Part shown: positions 24,464-32,310 of the stretch, one piece after another
Position numbering within the stretch: position 1 is the stretch's first letter
How the letters are laid out: each line of letters begins with the position of its first letter
Made by a program: the position numbers and the translations under genes
DNA from: Prevotella sp.
Lineage (GTDB): Bacteria > Bacteroidota > Bacteroidia > Bacteroidales > Bacteroidaceae
Direction: 5' to 3'
Assembly (NCBI GenBank): GCA_017474925.1
Contig: JAFVGN010000006.1
Coordinates: 1-55,078 of the forward strand
Length of the DNA: 55,078 bases
Notes under the pieces: generated by a model
Seen by the model: the letters and a program-made list of their open reading frames with translations, nothing else
What the model was told of the DNA's origin: nothing
Databases searched by the model: none

Positions 24464-25461
24464 TAGCTGTTCAATTCTACGAATTTCTTAAATGTCTGGA
24501 GTGCTGCACCACTATCGATGCTTTCGCGAGCTTTGGCAACACACTCTTCAATTGATAGGGTACCACGTTCAAGAACCTGGATGCCAAAGGCTGCATTGGC
24601 CAAGACAATGTTCTTCTGGGCCGGCAAAGCATGGTTCTCAAGCACGGCATCAAAGATGGCCTTCGCCTCCTGTTCCGTAGCACCAGCTACCAATTCTTCA
24701 GGTAATGCGCACTCGAAGCCGAGGTCTCTGGGAGAGAAAATGCGCTCATAATGGTTGGTGGTCACCTTGAAGTCGCCGGTGAGTGATATCTCATCATAGC
24801 CGTCTATTGAGTTCACAATGCCATAGTCAACACCTAAACGCTGATAGACCTGTTGGTATAGCCGCATTTGGTTAAGGTTGGCGACGCCCAATAGCTGGCA
24901 GCTGGGCTTGCTGGGATTAACAAGTGGTCCTAACAGATTGAAAATAGTGGGGAATTGCAAAGCTTTACGGATGGGACCAACGAACTTCATAGCACTTGCA
25001 AAAAGTTGGGCATGCAGATATACGATGCCGCACTCATCCATGCAACGGTTTAGTTGGTCCAGGTTGTCTGTGAATTTGACACCATGTTGGGCAATGACGT
25101 TTGAGGCACCAGAGGTAGACGTTGCAGCATAGTTGCCGTGTTTGGCCACTTTGTAACCAGCACCCGCAATGACGAAGCATGAGGTGGTAGAAATGTTAAA
25201 CGTGTTCTTGCGGTCGCCGCCTGTACCTACAACGTCGATGTAGCGTTCACAGTTGAGAGGAACAGGCACTCCCGTTTCAAGAATACCGTCACGGAATCCC
25301 AGTAGTTCGTCGACAGTGACACCACGCATCTGGAGGGCTGTCAAGAGCGCAGTAATTTGCTCGTTGGGATATTCGCTATGTGTAATACCAATCAGAATCT
25401 GTTTCATCTCCTCACGGGAGAGTTCCTCGTGATTGAGGAGTTTGGCTAATATTTCTTTCAT
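24463..25461 (-). CDS. trpD: Anthranilate phosphoribosyltransferase
   Basis: Encodes 332 residues. It adds phosphoribose from PRPP to anthranilate. Visible motifs: DVVGTGGDRKNTFNISTTSC (PRPP-binding GTGGD), VAKHGNYAATSTSGASN, FNLLGPLVNPSKP and the acidic DEISLTGD segment. It is a stand-alone enzyme, not fused to the glutaminase TrpG, which is encoded 35 bases upstream. Confidence 0.97.
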   Translation of the reverse strand: MKEILAKLLNHEELSREEMKQILIGITHSEYPNEQITALLTALQMRGVTVDELLGFRDGILETGVPVPLNCERYIDVVGTGGDRKNTFNISTTSCFVIAGAGYKVAKHGNYAATSTSGASNVIAQHGVKFTDNLDQLNRCMDECGIVYLHAQLFASAMKFVGPIRKALQFPTIFNLLGPLVNPSKPSCQLLGVANLNQMRLYQQVYQRLGVDYGIVNSIDGYDEISLTGDFKVTTNHYERIFSPRDLGFECALPEELVAGATEQEAKAIFDAVLENHALPAQKNIVLANAAFGIQVLERGTLSIEECVAKARESIDSGAALQTFKKFVELNS

Positions 25462-25496
25462 AGTTTTTCCTATTTATAATGTTATACTTTATGATT

Positions 25497-26060
25497 TTAC
25501 AAAAAAAGCCAGTTCTGGATCATTTTACGGCCATCAGGTGTCAAGACACTTTCTGGATGGAACTGGATGCCGCGTACGTTCAAATCCTTGTGCTTCAGAG
25601 CCATAATCTGCCCTTCGTCACTCTCTGCCGTCACCTCCAGGCAGTCAGGAAATCCTTCCCGACTGACCACCCAGGAGTGATAGCGTCCCATCGTGATGCG
25701 ACTGGGAAGTCCAGAGAAAAGGGCATCGTTGCCAAGTTGGGTACCTACAGTTGCTACGCCATGAAATACGTCGCTGAGGTTTTCCAACTTGCCACCAAAT
25801 ACCTCGCCAATGGCCTGATGGCCCAGACATACACCCAAAATAGGCTTGCGTCCGGCATAGGTACGAATGACGTCGCATAACAATCCTGCCTCGGAAGGGA
25901 TTCCAGGACCTGGCGACAGGATAATCTTACTATACGCATCGAGATCTTCCAACTGGAACTTATCGTTTCGCAAGACCGTCACCTCTGTGCCCAGTTCCTT
26001 GACAAGATGAGCCAGATTGTAGGTGAACGAGTCGTAATTGTCAATGATAACTATTTTCAT
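25497..26060 (-). CDS. trpG: Anthranilate synthase glutaminase subunit
   Basis: Encodes 187 residues, a class I glutamine amidotransferase delivering ammonia to TrpE. Nucleophile Cys78 in GVCLGHQAIGEVFGG; oxyanion-hole region ILSPGPGIPSEAGL; the catalytic His-Glu pair in IQFHPESVLTP. It is a single-domain protein without TrpD fusion, and may also serve PabB if one exists elsewhere in the genome (inference). Confidence 0.96.
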   Translation of the reverse strand: MKIVIIDNYDSFTYNLAHLVKELGTEVTVLRNDKFQLEDLDAYSKIILSPGPGIPSEAGLLCDVIRTYAGRKPILGVCLGHQAIGEVFGGKLENLSDVFHGVATVGTQLGNDALFSGLPSRITMGRYHSWVVSREGFPDCLEVTAESDEGQIMALKHKDLNVRGIQFHPESVLTPDGRKMIQNWLFL

Positions 26061-26093
26061 AGAAAAGTAATTTAATGTGGGATTGAACGATGT

Positions 26094-27494
26094 TTATAGG
26101 GACTCTGCTTGGAGAATGGCTTTGCGCAGAGCGCCAAGCTTATTGTTGACTTCCTGCAATTCGTATTCTTCGTTGCTCTTGGCTACGATGCCTCCGCCTG
26201 CTTGGAACCATAATTCACCGTTGCGTGCGACAAAGGTACGGATGGTGATAGCCTGGTTGAGCGAGCCGTCGAGACCGATGACGCCTATACATCCACCGTA
26301 GGCACCACGGTTGTGTGGTTCGTAGTCAGAGATGAGTTGCATGGCACGTACTTTAGGAGCGCCTGAAAGTGTGCCGGCAGGGAACGTGTCGATAAATGCC
26401 TTGATAGGGTCGGCATTCTTGTCAAGCTCGCCGCTGACACGACTGACAAGGTGGATGACGTGTGAGTAATATTGGATGTCTTTGTAGTATTCAACCTTGA
26501 CGTCATGACAATTGCGTGAGAGATCGTTGCGTGCCAAATCCACCAGCATTACATGCTCTGCATTTTCCTTTGGGTCATTGCGCAGGAACTCAGCACCTTT
26601 GCGATCAGACTCAGCATCGCCTGTGCGTTTTGTCGTTCCGGCAATGGGGTCGATATAGGCACGTCGGCCATTAATGCGACAGTGTGTTTCCGGAGAAGAA
26701 CCAAAAATGCGGAAACCGCCAAAGTCAAAGTAGAAAAGGTAAGGCGACGGATTGATGCTGCGCAGGGCGCGGTAGAGCTTAAAGTCATCGCCTTCATAAC
26801 GTTGGATGAACCGCCTTGACAATACAATCTGAAACACGTCTCCACGCAGACAATGCTGGATGCCTCGGCGGATGTTGGCCTTGTGCTCTTCGTCAGTTAG
26901 TGTAGAGCGGACTTCGCCCAAATGTCGGAATTCGTAGGTCTTGACACTATTGCGGTTCATTGCCTTTACAATTTCTGAGCATTCTGAGCTCTCGGAACCA
27001 TCTGAGAGGCAAACCACCTTCAGTAGGTTGTTGTGATGGTCAAAAACGATGACCGATTTATATAGGATGTATAACACATCTGGAGCATCGTTCTTCTCTT
27101 GCGCCTCGTCTTTGACATCAATGTCCTCAAAGTAGCGGACGGCATTAAACGAAGTATAGCCAAAAAGCCCGATGACATTTGCATCCTCACCTTCAACGTG
27201 AATGTGGTCAATGAGGGCATGAATGGCTTCAGCTGTACCGAAATCAGCATTGATTTCTTGACGGAGAGTGGTTCCGTCAGGATAGTTGACGTTGGCTATT
27301 CCGTGTCCCACAGCTACAGAGGCAATGGGATTAATGCCTATAAAAGAGTGCGAGTTGCTTTGGTCGTGATAATCAGAACTCTCCATCAGAGCACTTTGGG
27401 GATAGAGATCGCGCAGTCTCAAATAGACGCCAACAGGCGTGAACAGGTCGGCAAGAATTGTCCGACTGGTCGCAGTATAGTTAAAAGTTTCCAT
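26094..27494 (-). CDS. trpE: Anthranilate synthase component I
   Basis: Encodes 466 residues. It converts chorismate to anthranilate with ammonia from TrpG. The N-terminal domain contains ALMESSDYHDQSN, corresponding to the LLES-type Trp-binding element, so feedback inhibition is likely. The catalytic domain has GDVFQIVLSRRF, PETHCRINGRRAYIDPIAGT and KVRAMQLISDYEPHNRGAYG (chorismate-binding end). I choose ATG 27494 over the ATG at 27548 because AGGAG lies five bases upstream; it overlaps the trpB end by 14 bases. Confidence 0.96.
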   Translation of the reverse strand: METFNYTATSRTILADLFTPVGVYLRLRDLYPQSALMESSDYHDQSNSHSFIGINPIASVAVGHGIANVNYPDGTTLRQEINADFGTAEAIHALIDHIHVEGEDANVIGLFGYTSFNAVRYFEDIDVKDEAQEKNDAPDVLYILYKSVIVFDHHNNLLKVVCLSDGSESSECSEIVKAMNRNSVKTYEFRHLGEVRSTLTDEEHKANIRRGIQHCLRGDVFQIVLSRRFIQRYEGDDFKLYRALRSINPSPYLFYFDFGGFRIFGSSPETHCRINGRRAYIDPIAGTTKRTGDAESDRKGAEFLRNDPKENAEHVMLVDLARNDLSRNCHDVKVEYYKDIQYYSHVIHLVSRVSGELDKNADPIKAFIDTFPAGTLSGAPKVRAMQLISDYEPHNRGAYGGCIGVIGLDGSLNQAITIRTFVARNGELWFQAGGGIVAKSNEEYELQEVNNKLGALRKAILQAESL

Positions 27495-28683
27495 AATCTC
27501 CTGCAAGGTTTTTGTTGTTAAGATAAGTTTCCACGTCTTTGTCTCCACGTCCGCTGACAGTCAGTACGACAATGTCGCTGGGCTTGAAGTTCATTTTCGA
27601 TAAGACAGCAACTGCGTGGGCACTCTCAATGGCAGGGATGATGCCCTCAGTTCGTGTCAGTTCATAGCCGGCATAGATAGCCTCGTCATCATTGATGCTT
27701 AGCACTTGTGAGCGTCCTTGTTTGGCCATGTTGCAATGCATGGGCCCAACACCAGGATAGTCCAAACCGGCAGAAATGGTGAATGCCTCCTGTATTTGTC
27801 CGTCGTCATCCTGCATCAGCAGCATCTTTGAACCATGCAGAATACCAACTGTACCACGATGAATAGTGGCTGCCGTGTAATCTGTATCCCATCCGTGACC
27901 ACCAGCTTCGGCCAGTACTATCTTAACACGCTCATCGTCCATGTAGTGGTAAATGGTGCCGGCAGCATTGCTTCCTCCACCGACGCAGGCGATGAGATAG
28001 TCGGGATAGTTACGTCCTATCTTTTCCTCCAACTGCCACTTGATTTCTTCTGAGATGACACTTTGCATACGAGCCACCAGGTCAGGGTAGGGATGTGGTC
28101 CGATGGTGGAGCCAACGATATAGAATGTGTTAGCGGGATGACAACACCAGTCGCGTATGGCCTCTGAGCAGGCGTCACTTAAGGTCATGTTGCCTGTGCG
28201 TACAGGATGAACCTTTGCTCCCAGCATCTTCATCCGTTCAACGTTAGTGTGCTGGCGCTCCACGTCCGTGGCTCCCATGAACACTTCACACTCCATATTC
28301 ATTAAGGCACATACGGTAGCTGTGGCAACACCATGCTGACCGGCACCGGTCTCTGCAATGATGCGCGACTTCCCCATTTTCTTAGCCAGCAATATCTGTC
28401 CGATAGTGTTGTTGATCTTGTGTGCGCCAGTATGGTTCAAGTCTTCGCGCTTCAGATAAAGCTGACAGCCATATTTCTCACTCATTCGCCTGGCGAAATA
28501 CAATGGACTGGGGCGTCCAACATAGTCACGCAATAGGTCATGATATTCCCGTTTGAATGCTTCAGACTCAATGATGGGCAGATATTGCTCCTGAAGGTTC
28601 TTGACCGTCGCATAGAGAATCTCGGGGATGTAGGCACCTCCGAATTCTCCGTAATAACCTTTTTTGTCTACTAAGTAACTCAT
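27481..28683 (-). CDS. trpB: Tryptophan synthase beta subunit
   Basis: Encodes 400 residues. It condenses indole with serine using PLP. The PLP lysine is K89 in LNHTGAHKINNTIG; GSNAAGTIYHY binds the cofactor phosphate; AETGAGQHGVATATVCALM and the DYPGVGPMHCNMAKQGRSQV region are complete. It is a normal TrpB1-type protein. It is unusual in heading the operon, directly after the attenuator and apart from trpA at the other end. Confidence 0.97.
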   Translation of the reverse strand: MSYLVDKKGYYGEFGGAYIPEILYATVKNLQEQYLPIIESEAFKREYHDLLRDYVGRPSPLYFARRMSEKYGCQLYLKREDLNHTGAHKINNTIGQILLAKKMGKSRIIAETGAGQHGVATATVCALMNMECEVFMGATDVERQHTNVERMKMLGAKVHPVRTGNMTLSDACSEAIRDWCCHPANTFYIVGSTIGPHPYPDLVARMQSVISEEIKWQLEEKIGRNYPDYLIACVGGGSNAAGTIYHYMDDERVKIVLAEAGGHGWDTDYTAATIHRGTVGILHGSKMLLMQDDDGQIQEAFTISAGLDYPGVGPMHCNMAKQGRSQVLSINDDEAIYAGYELTRTEGIIPAIESAHAVAVLSKMNFKPSDIVVLTVSGRGDKDVETYLNNKNLAGDYGNF

Positions 28684-28730
28684 ATTTGTAATTGTTTTAA
28701 TGTTGTTATTCCTTTACGTAAAGAAAAAGA

Positions 28731-28754
28731 GGCTCGCCGCGTAACCGACGAGCC
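28731..28754 (-). terminator. trp attenuator terminator hairpin
   Basis: On the minus strand GGCTCGTCG, loop GTTACG, CGGCGAGCC gives a nine-pair stem with one G-U pair, followed by TCTTTTTCTTT. It ends 38 bases before trpB, placed as a conditional terminator. Confidence 0.85.
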
Positions 28755-28797
28755 CCCTATTCTTACAATCAACATATACAGGCTTCGTACCTCGCGA

Positions 28798-28848
28798 CTA
28801 TTTGAATCTCGAGTTACGCCACCACCAGATGTTGTTCGTTGTCTTCAT
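28798..28848 (-). CDS. trp leader peptide with three consecutive Trp codons
   Basis: ATG at 28848 opens a 16-residue frame, MKTTNNIWWWRNSRFK, ending in TAG at 28798-28800. Three adjacent TGG codons in a 16-codon frame directly before an attenuator and the trp operon cannot be chance. When charged tRNA-Trp is scarce the ribosome would stall here and shift the downstream RNA to the antiterminated form. It starts about 26 bases after the predicted transcription start. Confidence 0.88.
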   Translation of the reverse strand: MKTTNNIWWWRNSRFK

Positions 28849-28877
28849 TTACGTCTAGTTATTTTTAATTACGGTTG

Positions 28878-28885
28878 CAAAATTA
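28878..28885 (-). promoter_or_regulatory. Promoter -7 motif TAATTTTG for the trp operon
   Basis: On the minus strand TAATTTTG (TAnnTTTG) lies 29 bases before the leader-peptide ATG, in an AT-rich region. The stretch 28890-29037 further upstream is AT-rich and shows no gene. Confidence 0.6.
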
Positions 28886-29037
28886 CACTTTTTTTGTTAA
28901 TTACCAAACATTTTGATATATTTTTTTCACTTTTGATGGAAAAGTTGCTTAAAAATTTGCATTTTATACAATAAATGCTTAAATTTGCGCTCGATAAGTT
29001 GGTTATGACCATTGTCAAATGACTTATCATTATAAGT

Positions 29038-29065
29038 GAGGTTGGTAGCGTCCTGCACCAACCTC
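29038..29065. terminator. Hairpin GAGGTTGG...CCAACCTC
   Basis: Eight-base inverted repeat with a 12-base loop, flanked by AT-rich sequence. It lies beyond the ROK kinase stop on the minus strand, after a longer hairpin, and may be a second terminator protecting the trp promoter from read-through. Confidence 0.5.
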
Positions 29066-29075
29066 TTTATAAATT

Positions 29076-29120
29076 CAGACGGATGAGCGAAAAGCAATGC
29101 TTTCTCCGCCCATCCGTCTG
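29076..29120 (-). terminator. Terminator of the ROK kinase gene
   Basis: CAGACGGATG / CATCCGTCTG form a perfect 10-base stem, extended inside by AAAGC / GCTTT pairing, 20 bases past the ROK stop on the minus strand. Confidence 0.75.
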
Positions 29121-29140
29121 ATAATAATAATCTGGTCCCA

Positions 29141-30124
29141 TCAGATTTCCCAACCTATGGCAGAAGCGCCCAAAACGGCAGCAGCTGCACCATCAAGTCC
29201 GCTTACCAGGAACTGGGCCTTACCGCGGAAGATGGGTAGCACGTGCTCGTCGTATGACTTCTTGATAGGATTCATAATCAAATCACCGGCTTTTACCATG
29301 CCACCGAAGAAAATGAAAGCCTCAGGCGATGAGAATGCAGCAAAGTCAGCACAAGCCTGTCCCAGCATATTGCCTGTAAATTCGTAGATTTCCTTGGCCA
29401 GCTCATCACCCTTTCCTGCAGCAATCGATACATCAAGCGAAGTAATATCCTCAGGATTCATTTCGCGAAGTATGCTGGGACGCTCCGTCTTGGCCAGCAG
29501 TTCGCGGGCAGTACGTGCCACACCAGTTGCAGAGCAGTAAGCCTCCAGGCATCCTGTGCGTCCACATCCGCAAGAACGGCCTTCTGCTCCACGTACCATT
29601 GTGACATGTCCCAGTTCGCCGGCAAAACCATCATGTCCATAGAGCAGTTGTCCGTTTACCACGATGCCAGAACCAACACCAGTACCCAAAGTGATAACGA
29701 TGAAGTTCTTCATTCCACGGGCCACTCCGTATACCATCTCGCCTACAGCTGCAGCGTTGGCATCGTTGGTCAGAGCAACAGGAAGCCCTCCTAAGGCATC
29801 GCTGAAAAGCTTTCCCAAAGGTACGACCCCGTTATGAGCCCAAGGCAGGTTAGGAGCATATTCAATGGTTCCTTTGTAGTAGTTGCCGTTAGGGGCACCA
29901 ATGCCCATAGCCTTGATTTTCTCAATGCCGCCCATTTCTTCGATAATGGGTTGCAGCGCGTCGACAGATGCTTTGACATAGTCTTCTACTGTTGCGAATC
30001 CACCAGTTTTGATGGCTGTTGTTGCTTTGATGTCGCCTCGTGCGTCAACAATGCCAAATACGGAGTTTGTGCCCCCCAAGTCTAAACCAATGACGTAGGG
30101 CTTGATACCTTGTTGTTCGTTCAT
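29141..30124 (-). CDS. ROK-family sugar kinase (glucokinase-like)
   Basis: Encodes 327 residues. ROK kinases phosphorylate glucose or similar sugars with ATP. The phosphate-binding loop is IGLDLGGTNSVFGIVD. NDANAAAVGEMVYG contains the catalytic Asp. ITLGTGVGSGIVVNGQLLYG is the central signature, and the zinc-binding ROK region GELGHVTM...CGCGRTGCLEAYCS has its cysteines. There is no DNA-binding N-terminus, so it is an enzyme rather than a NagC-type repressor. It is transcribed from a bidirectional promoter repeat shared with the LysE-type gene. Confidence 0.94.
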   Translation of the reverse strand: MNEQQGIKPYVIGLDLGGTNSVFGIVDARGDIKATTAIKTGGFATVEDYVKASVDALQPIIEEMGGIEKIKAMGIGAPNGNYYKGTIEYAPNLPWAHNGVVPLGKLFSDALGGLPVALTNDANAAAVGEMVYGVARGMKNFIVITLGTGVGSGIVVNGQLLYGHDGFAGELGHVTMVRGAEGRSCGCGRTGCLEAYCSATGVARTARELLAKTERPSILREMNPEDITSLDVSIAAGKGDELAKEIYEFTGNMLGQACADFAAFSSPEAFIFFGGMVKAGDLIMNPIKKSYDEHVLPIFRGKAQFLVSGLDGAAAAVLGASAIGWEI

Positions 30125-30167
30125 ATTGTTCTATGTTTTAAGTTAAAATAATTTGCGGTTTTGTGCA

Positions 30168-30236
30168 CAAAGGTACAAATATGCGAGCGAAAAACCAAAT
30201 TTTTTTTTGTTTTTCGCTCGCTTATTCGTACCTTTG
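30168..30236. promoter_or_regulatory. Bidirectional promoter palindrome between ROK kinase and LysE genes
   Basis: A long inverted repeat: the left arm reads CAAAGGTACAAATATGCGAG then CGAAAAACCAAAT, and the right arm TTTTTCGCTCG then CTTATTCGTACCTTTG. TACCTTTG occurs on both strands (minus at 30168-30175, plus at 30229-30236), facing outward. Its right arm is the same module seen at 22110 and 53051. Confidence 0.75.
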
Positions 30237-30244
30237 CACACGAT

Positions 30245-30910
30245 ATGCCATTTCACGTACCTATTAATATATTAGATTTCATTTTCAAGGGCATGATGAT
30301 AGGCGTAATAGCCTCTGCTCCGATGGGACCTGTGGGTATCCTTTGCGTACAGCGCACGCTGAACAAGGGACGCTGGTTTGGCTTTGCTACAGGTTTGGGG
30401 GCGTCGATAAGCGATATTATCTATGCAGGCATTGCCGGCTTTGGTATGTCTTTTGTGATGGATTTTATTACAAACGACCAGAATCGCTTCTATCTTCAGA
30501 TTGCTGGTAGCATCATGCTGCTTTGCTTTGGACTTTACACTTATCGAACTGACCCGACGCGGAAGATGCACCAGTCTGGACAGAAAAAAGGTTCGCTGTG
30601 GTACAATACCTGGACGGCATTTCTAGTGACCTTTTCCAATCCGCTTATCATTTTCCTTTTTCTTGCCATGTATGCGCAGTTTGCCTTTGTGTTGCCCAAC
30701 CATCCGTTCGAAATGGTAGTGGGGTTTGCCAGCATTGTGGGCGGTGCGTTGCTGTGGTGGTGGGGACTGACGTGGTTGGTAGACAAGATTCGCACCAAGT
30801 TCGACGATTTCGGCATTCGTCTGATAAACCAGTTTATTGGTGTAGCTGTAATCGTCGGCTCCATTATCATGCTGTTGGGAACAACAACGAATCTGTTGAG
30901 ATTTTTTTAA
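30245..30910 (+). CDS. LysE/RhtB-type amino-acid exporter
   Basis: Encodes 221 residues with about six membrane helices. The LysE signature is at the N-terminus: KGMMIGVIASAPMGPVGILC, then VQRTLNKGRWFGFATGLGAS and SDIIYAGIAGFG. Further on is a WTAFLVTFSNPLIIFLFLAM segment. Members export amino acids. ATG 30245 starts only eight bases after the TACCTTTG motif, so the mRNA would be almost leaderless. The next gene starts 3 bases after the stop. Confidence 0.88.
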   Translation: MPFHVPINILDFIFKGMMIGVIASAPMGPVGILCVQRTLNKGRWFGFATGLGASISDIIYAGIAGFGMSFVMDFITNDQNRFYLQIAGSIMLLCFGLYTYRTDPTRKMHQSGQKKGSLWYNTWTAFLVTFSNPLIIFLFLAMYAQFAFVLPNHPFEMVVGFASIVGGALLWWWGLTWLVDKIRTKFDDFGIRLINQFIGVAVIVGSIIMLLGTTTNLLRFF

Positions 30911-30913
30911 TAT

Positions 30914-31459
30914 ATGTTTATTGCAAAAGAATTACGTAAGAAGAATATTGCTGAGTATCTGCTGTACATGTGGCAGATAGAGGATACAATTAGGGCTTTC
31001 GATTGTTCTCTGTCGAGGATACGTCGCGAGTACGTTGCCCGCTTTGACTATACGGACGAACAAAAGGAAGAAGAGACAGACTGGTTTGGCAACCTCATTC
31101 GCATGATGAATTCTGAGGGGTGTCGTGAACAAGGCCATTTGCAGATTAACAAGGTGGTGATGCAACAGCTACAGGAGCTTCATGCCCAGTTATTGTCATC
31201 GTCCAAGTTTCCTTTCTACAATGCCGAGTACTACAAGGTATTGCCCTACATCGTAGAATTGCGCAATCATGGGGCCAATAAGAACGAGAATGAGGTGGAA
31301 ACCTGCTTCAACTCACTTTATGGAGTCATGATGCTACGTTTGCAGAAAAAGGAAATCACTACCAATACGCAGCATGCGGTAAAGGAAATCAGCACCTTCA
31401 TCGGTATGCTGAACGATTACTATTTGAAAGATAAACAAGAACCATTGGAGTTTGAATAG
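30914..31459 (+). CDS. DUF4924 protein
   Basis: Encodes 181 residues, soluble and helical, without signal peptide. KNIAEYLLYMWQIEDTIRAF at the start and the EEETDWFGNLIRMMNSEG, EGCREQGHLQ and YNAEYYKVLPYIVELR segments match the Bacteroidetes DUF4924 family. Function is unknown. It begins 3 bases after the LysE-type gene and ends 2 bases before rfbD, so it is co-transcribed with both. Confidence 0.85.
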   Translation: MFIAKELRKKNIAEYLLYMWQIEDTIRAFDCSLSRIRREYVARFDYTDEQKEEETDWFGNLIRMMNSEGCREQGHLQINKVVMQQLQELHAQLLSSSKFPFYNAEYYKVLPYIVELRNHGANKNENEVETCFNSLYGVMMLRLQKKEITTNTQHAVKEISTFIGMLNDYYLKDKQEPLEFE

Positions 31460-31461
31460 TT

Positions 31462-32310
31462 ATGAACATTTTGATTACAGGCTGTAATGGCCAGTTGGGA
31501 AACGAGATGCAACAGCTGGAGAAGAATTATCCTCAGCATAGTTGGTTTAATACAGACGTGGAGGAATTGGACATTACCAATCAGCTGGCCGTCGAGCAGT
31601 ATGTGGCTCAGCGTCAGATTGACGGTATCGTCAATTGTGCGGCCTATACGGCTGTTGATAAGGCAGAGGACAATAAGGAGCTTTGCACGACCTTGAATAC
31701 GGTGGCACCTTCCTATCTGGCGGCTGCTGTTGAGAAACGTGGCGGATGGATTGTCCAGATTTCTACGGACTATGTGTTCAATGGCACCAAATACACACCA
31801 TATATTGAGACTGATACACCTTGTCCTGACAGCGTTTATGGTTCTACCAAGCTGGCTGGTGAACTGGGCGTTTCCAAGTTTTGCAAACGTTCCATGATTA
31901 TCCGTACGGCTTGGCTGTACTCCACCTTTGGCAGCAATTTCGTGAAGACGATGATACGTCTGGGCAACGAGAAACCAGAATTGGGCGTCATCTTCGACCA
32001 GATAGGCACACCAACCTATGCTCGCGACTTGGCCCGTTTTATTATGGTGGCTATAGAGAAAGGTATCAAACCGGGCGTGTATCACTTCTCCAACGAGGGA
32101 GTCATCTCGTGGTACGATTTTGCCAAAGCTATTCATCGACTGGCAGGCATCAGCAATTGTCATGTTCGTCCGCTCCATACGTCAGAGTATCCGACACCAG
32201 CCCGTCGTCCGCACTACAGCGTTCTCGACAAGACGAAGGTCAAGCAGACCTACGGCATCGAAGTTCCCTATTGGGAGGAATCATTAAAGGAATGTATTGA
32301 GAAATTATGA
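31462..32310 (+). CDS. rfbD: dTDP-4-dehydrorhamnose reductase
   Basis: Encodes 282 residues and catalyses the last step of dTDP-L-rhamnose synthesis for surface polysaccharide. The NAD(P)-binding motif [18 protein letters not shown] is at the start. [35 protein letters not shown] and the catalytic YGSTKLAGE (YxxxK) are present. It is not next to rfbA, B or C here but sits in a tight operon with translation genes; it overlaps prfC by four bases. Confidence 0.94.
   Translation: MNILITGCNGQLGNEMQQLEKNYPQHSWFNTDVEELDITNQLAVEQYVAQRQIDGIVNCAAYTAVDKAEDNKELCTTLNTVAPSYLAAAVEKRGGWIVQISTDYVFNGTKYTPYIETDTPCPDSVYGSTKLAGELGVSKFCKRSMIIRTAWLYSTFGSNFVKTMIRLGNEKPELGVIFDQIGTPTYARDLARFIMVAIEKGIKPGVYHFSNEGVISWYDFAKAIHRLAGISNCHVRPLHTSEYPTPARRPHYSVLDKTKVKQTYGIEVPYWEESLKECIEKL

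Larger units (their letters stand above)
28684..28873 (-). promoter_or_regulatory. trp operon leader (Bacteroid-trp-type attenuation region)
   Basis: The 190-base leader before trpB holds a Trp-rich leader peptide gene, a middle segment and a rho-independent hairpin. Segments can pair in alternative ways: CGAAGCC after the peptide can pair with GGCTCG of the terminator's 5' arm, and GCGTAAC within the peptide gene is complementary to GTTACGC in the terminator loop and arm. The arrangement fits ribosome-mediated attenuation and resembles the published Bacteroid-trp RNA motif. The exact competing structures are inferred, not computed. Confidence 0.75.

Noticed and set aside
31420-32178. 252-codon minus-strand open frame opposite rfbD
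   Set aside because: Fully antisense to rfbD, which has intact cofactor and YxxxK motifs; no domain is seen in the antisense product.
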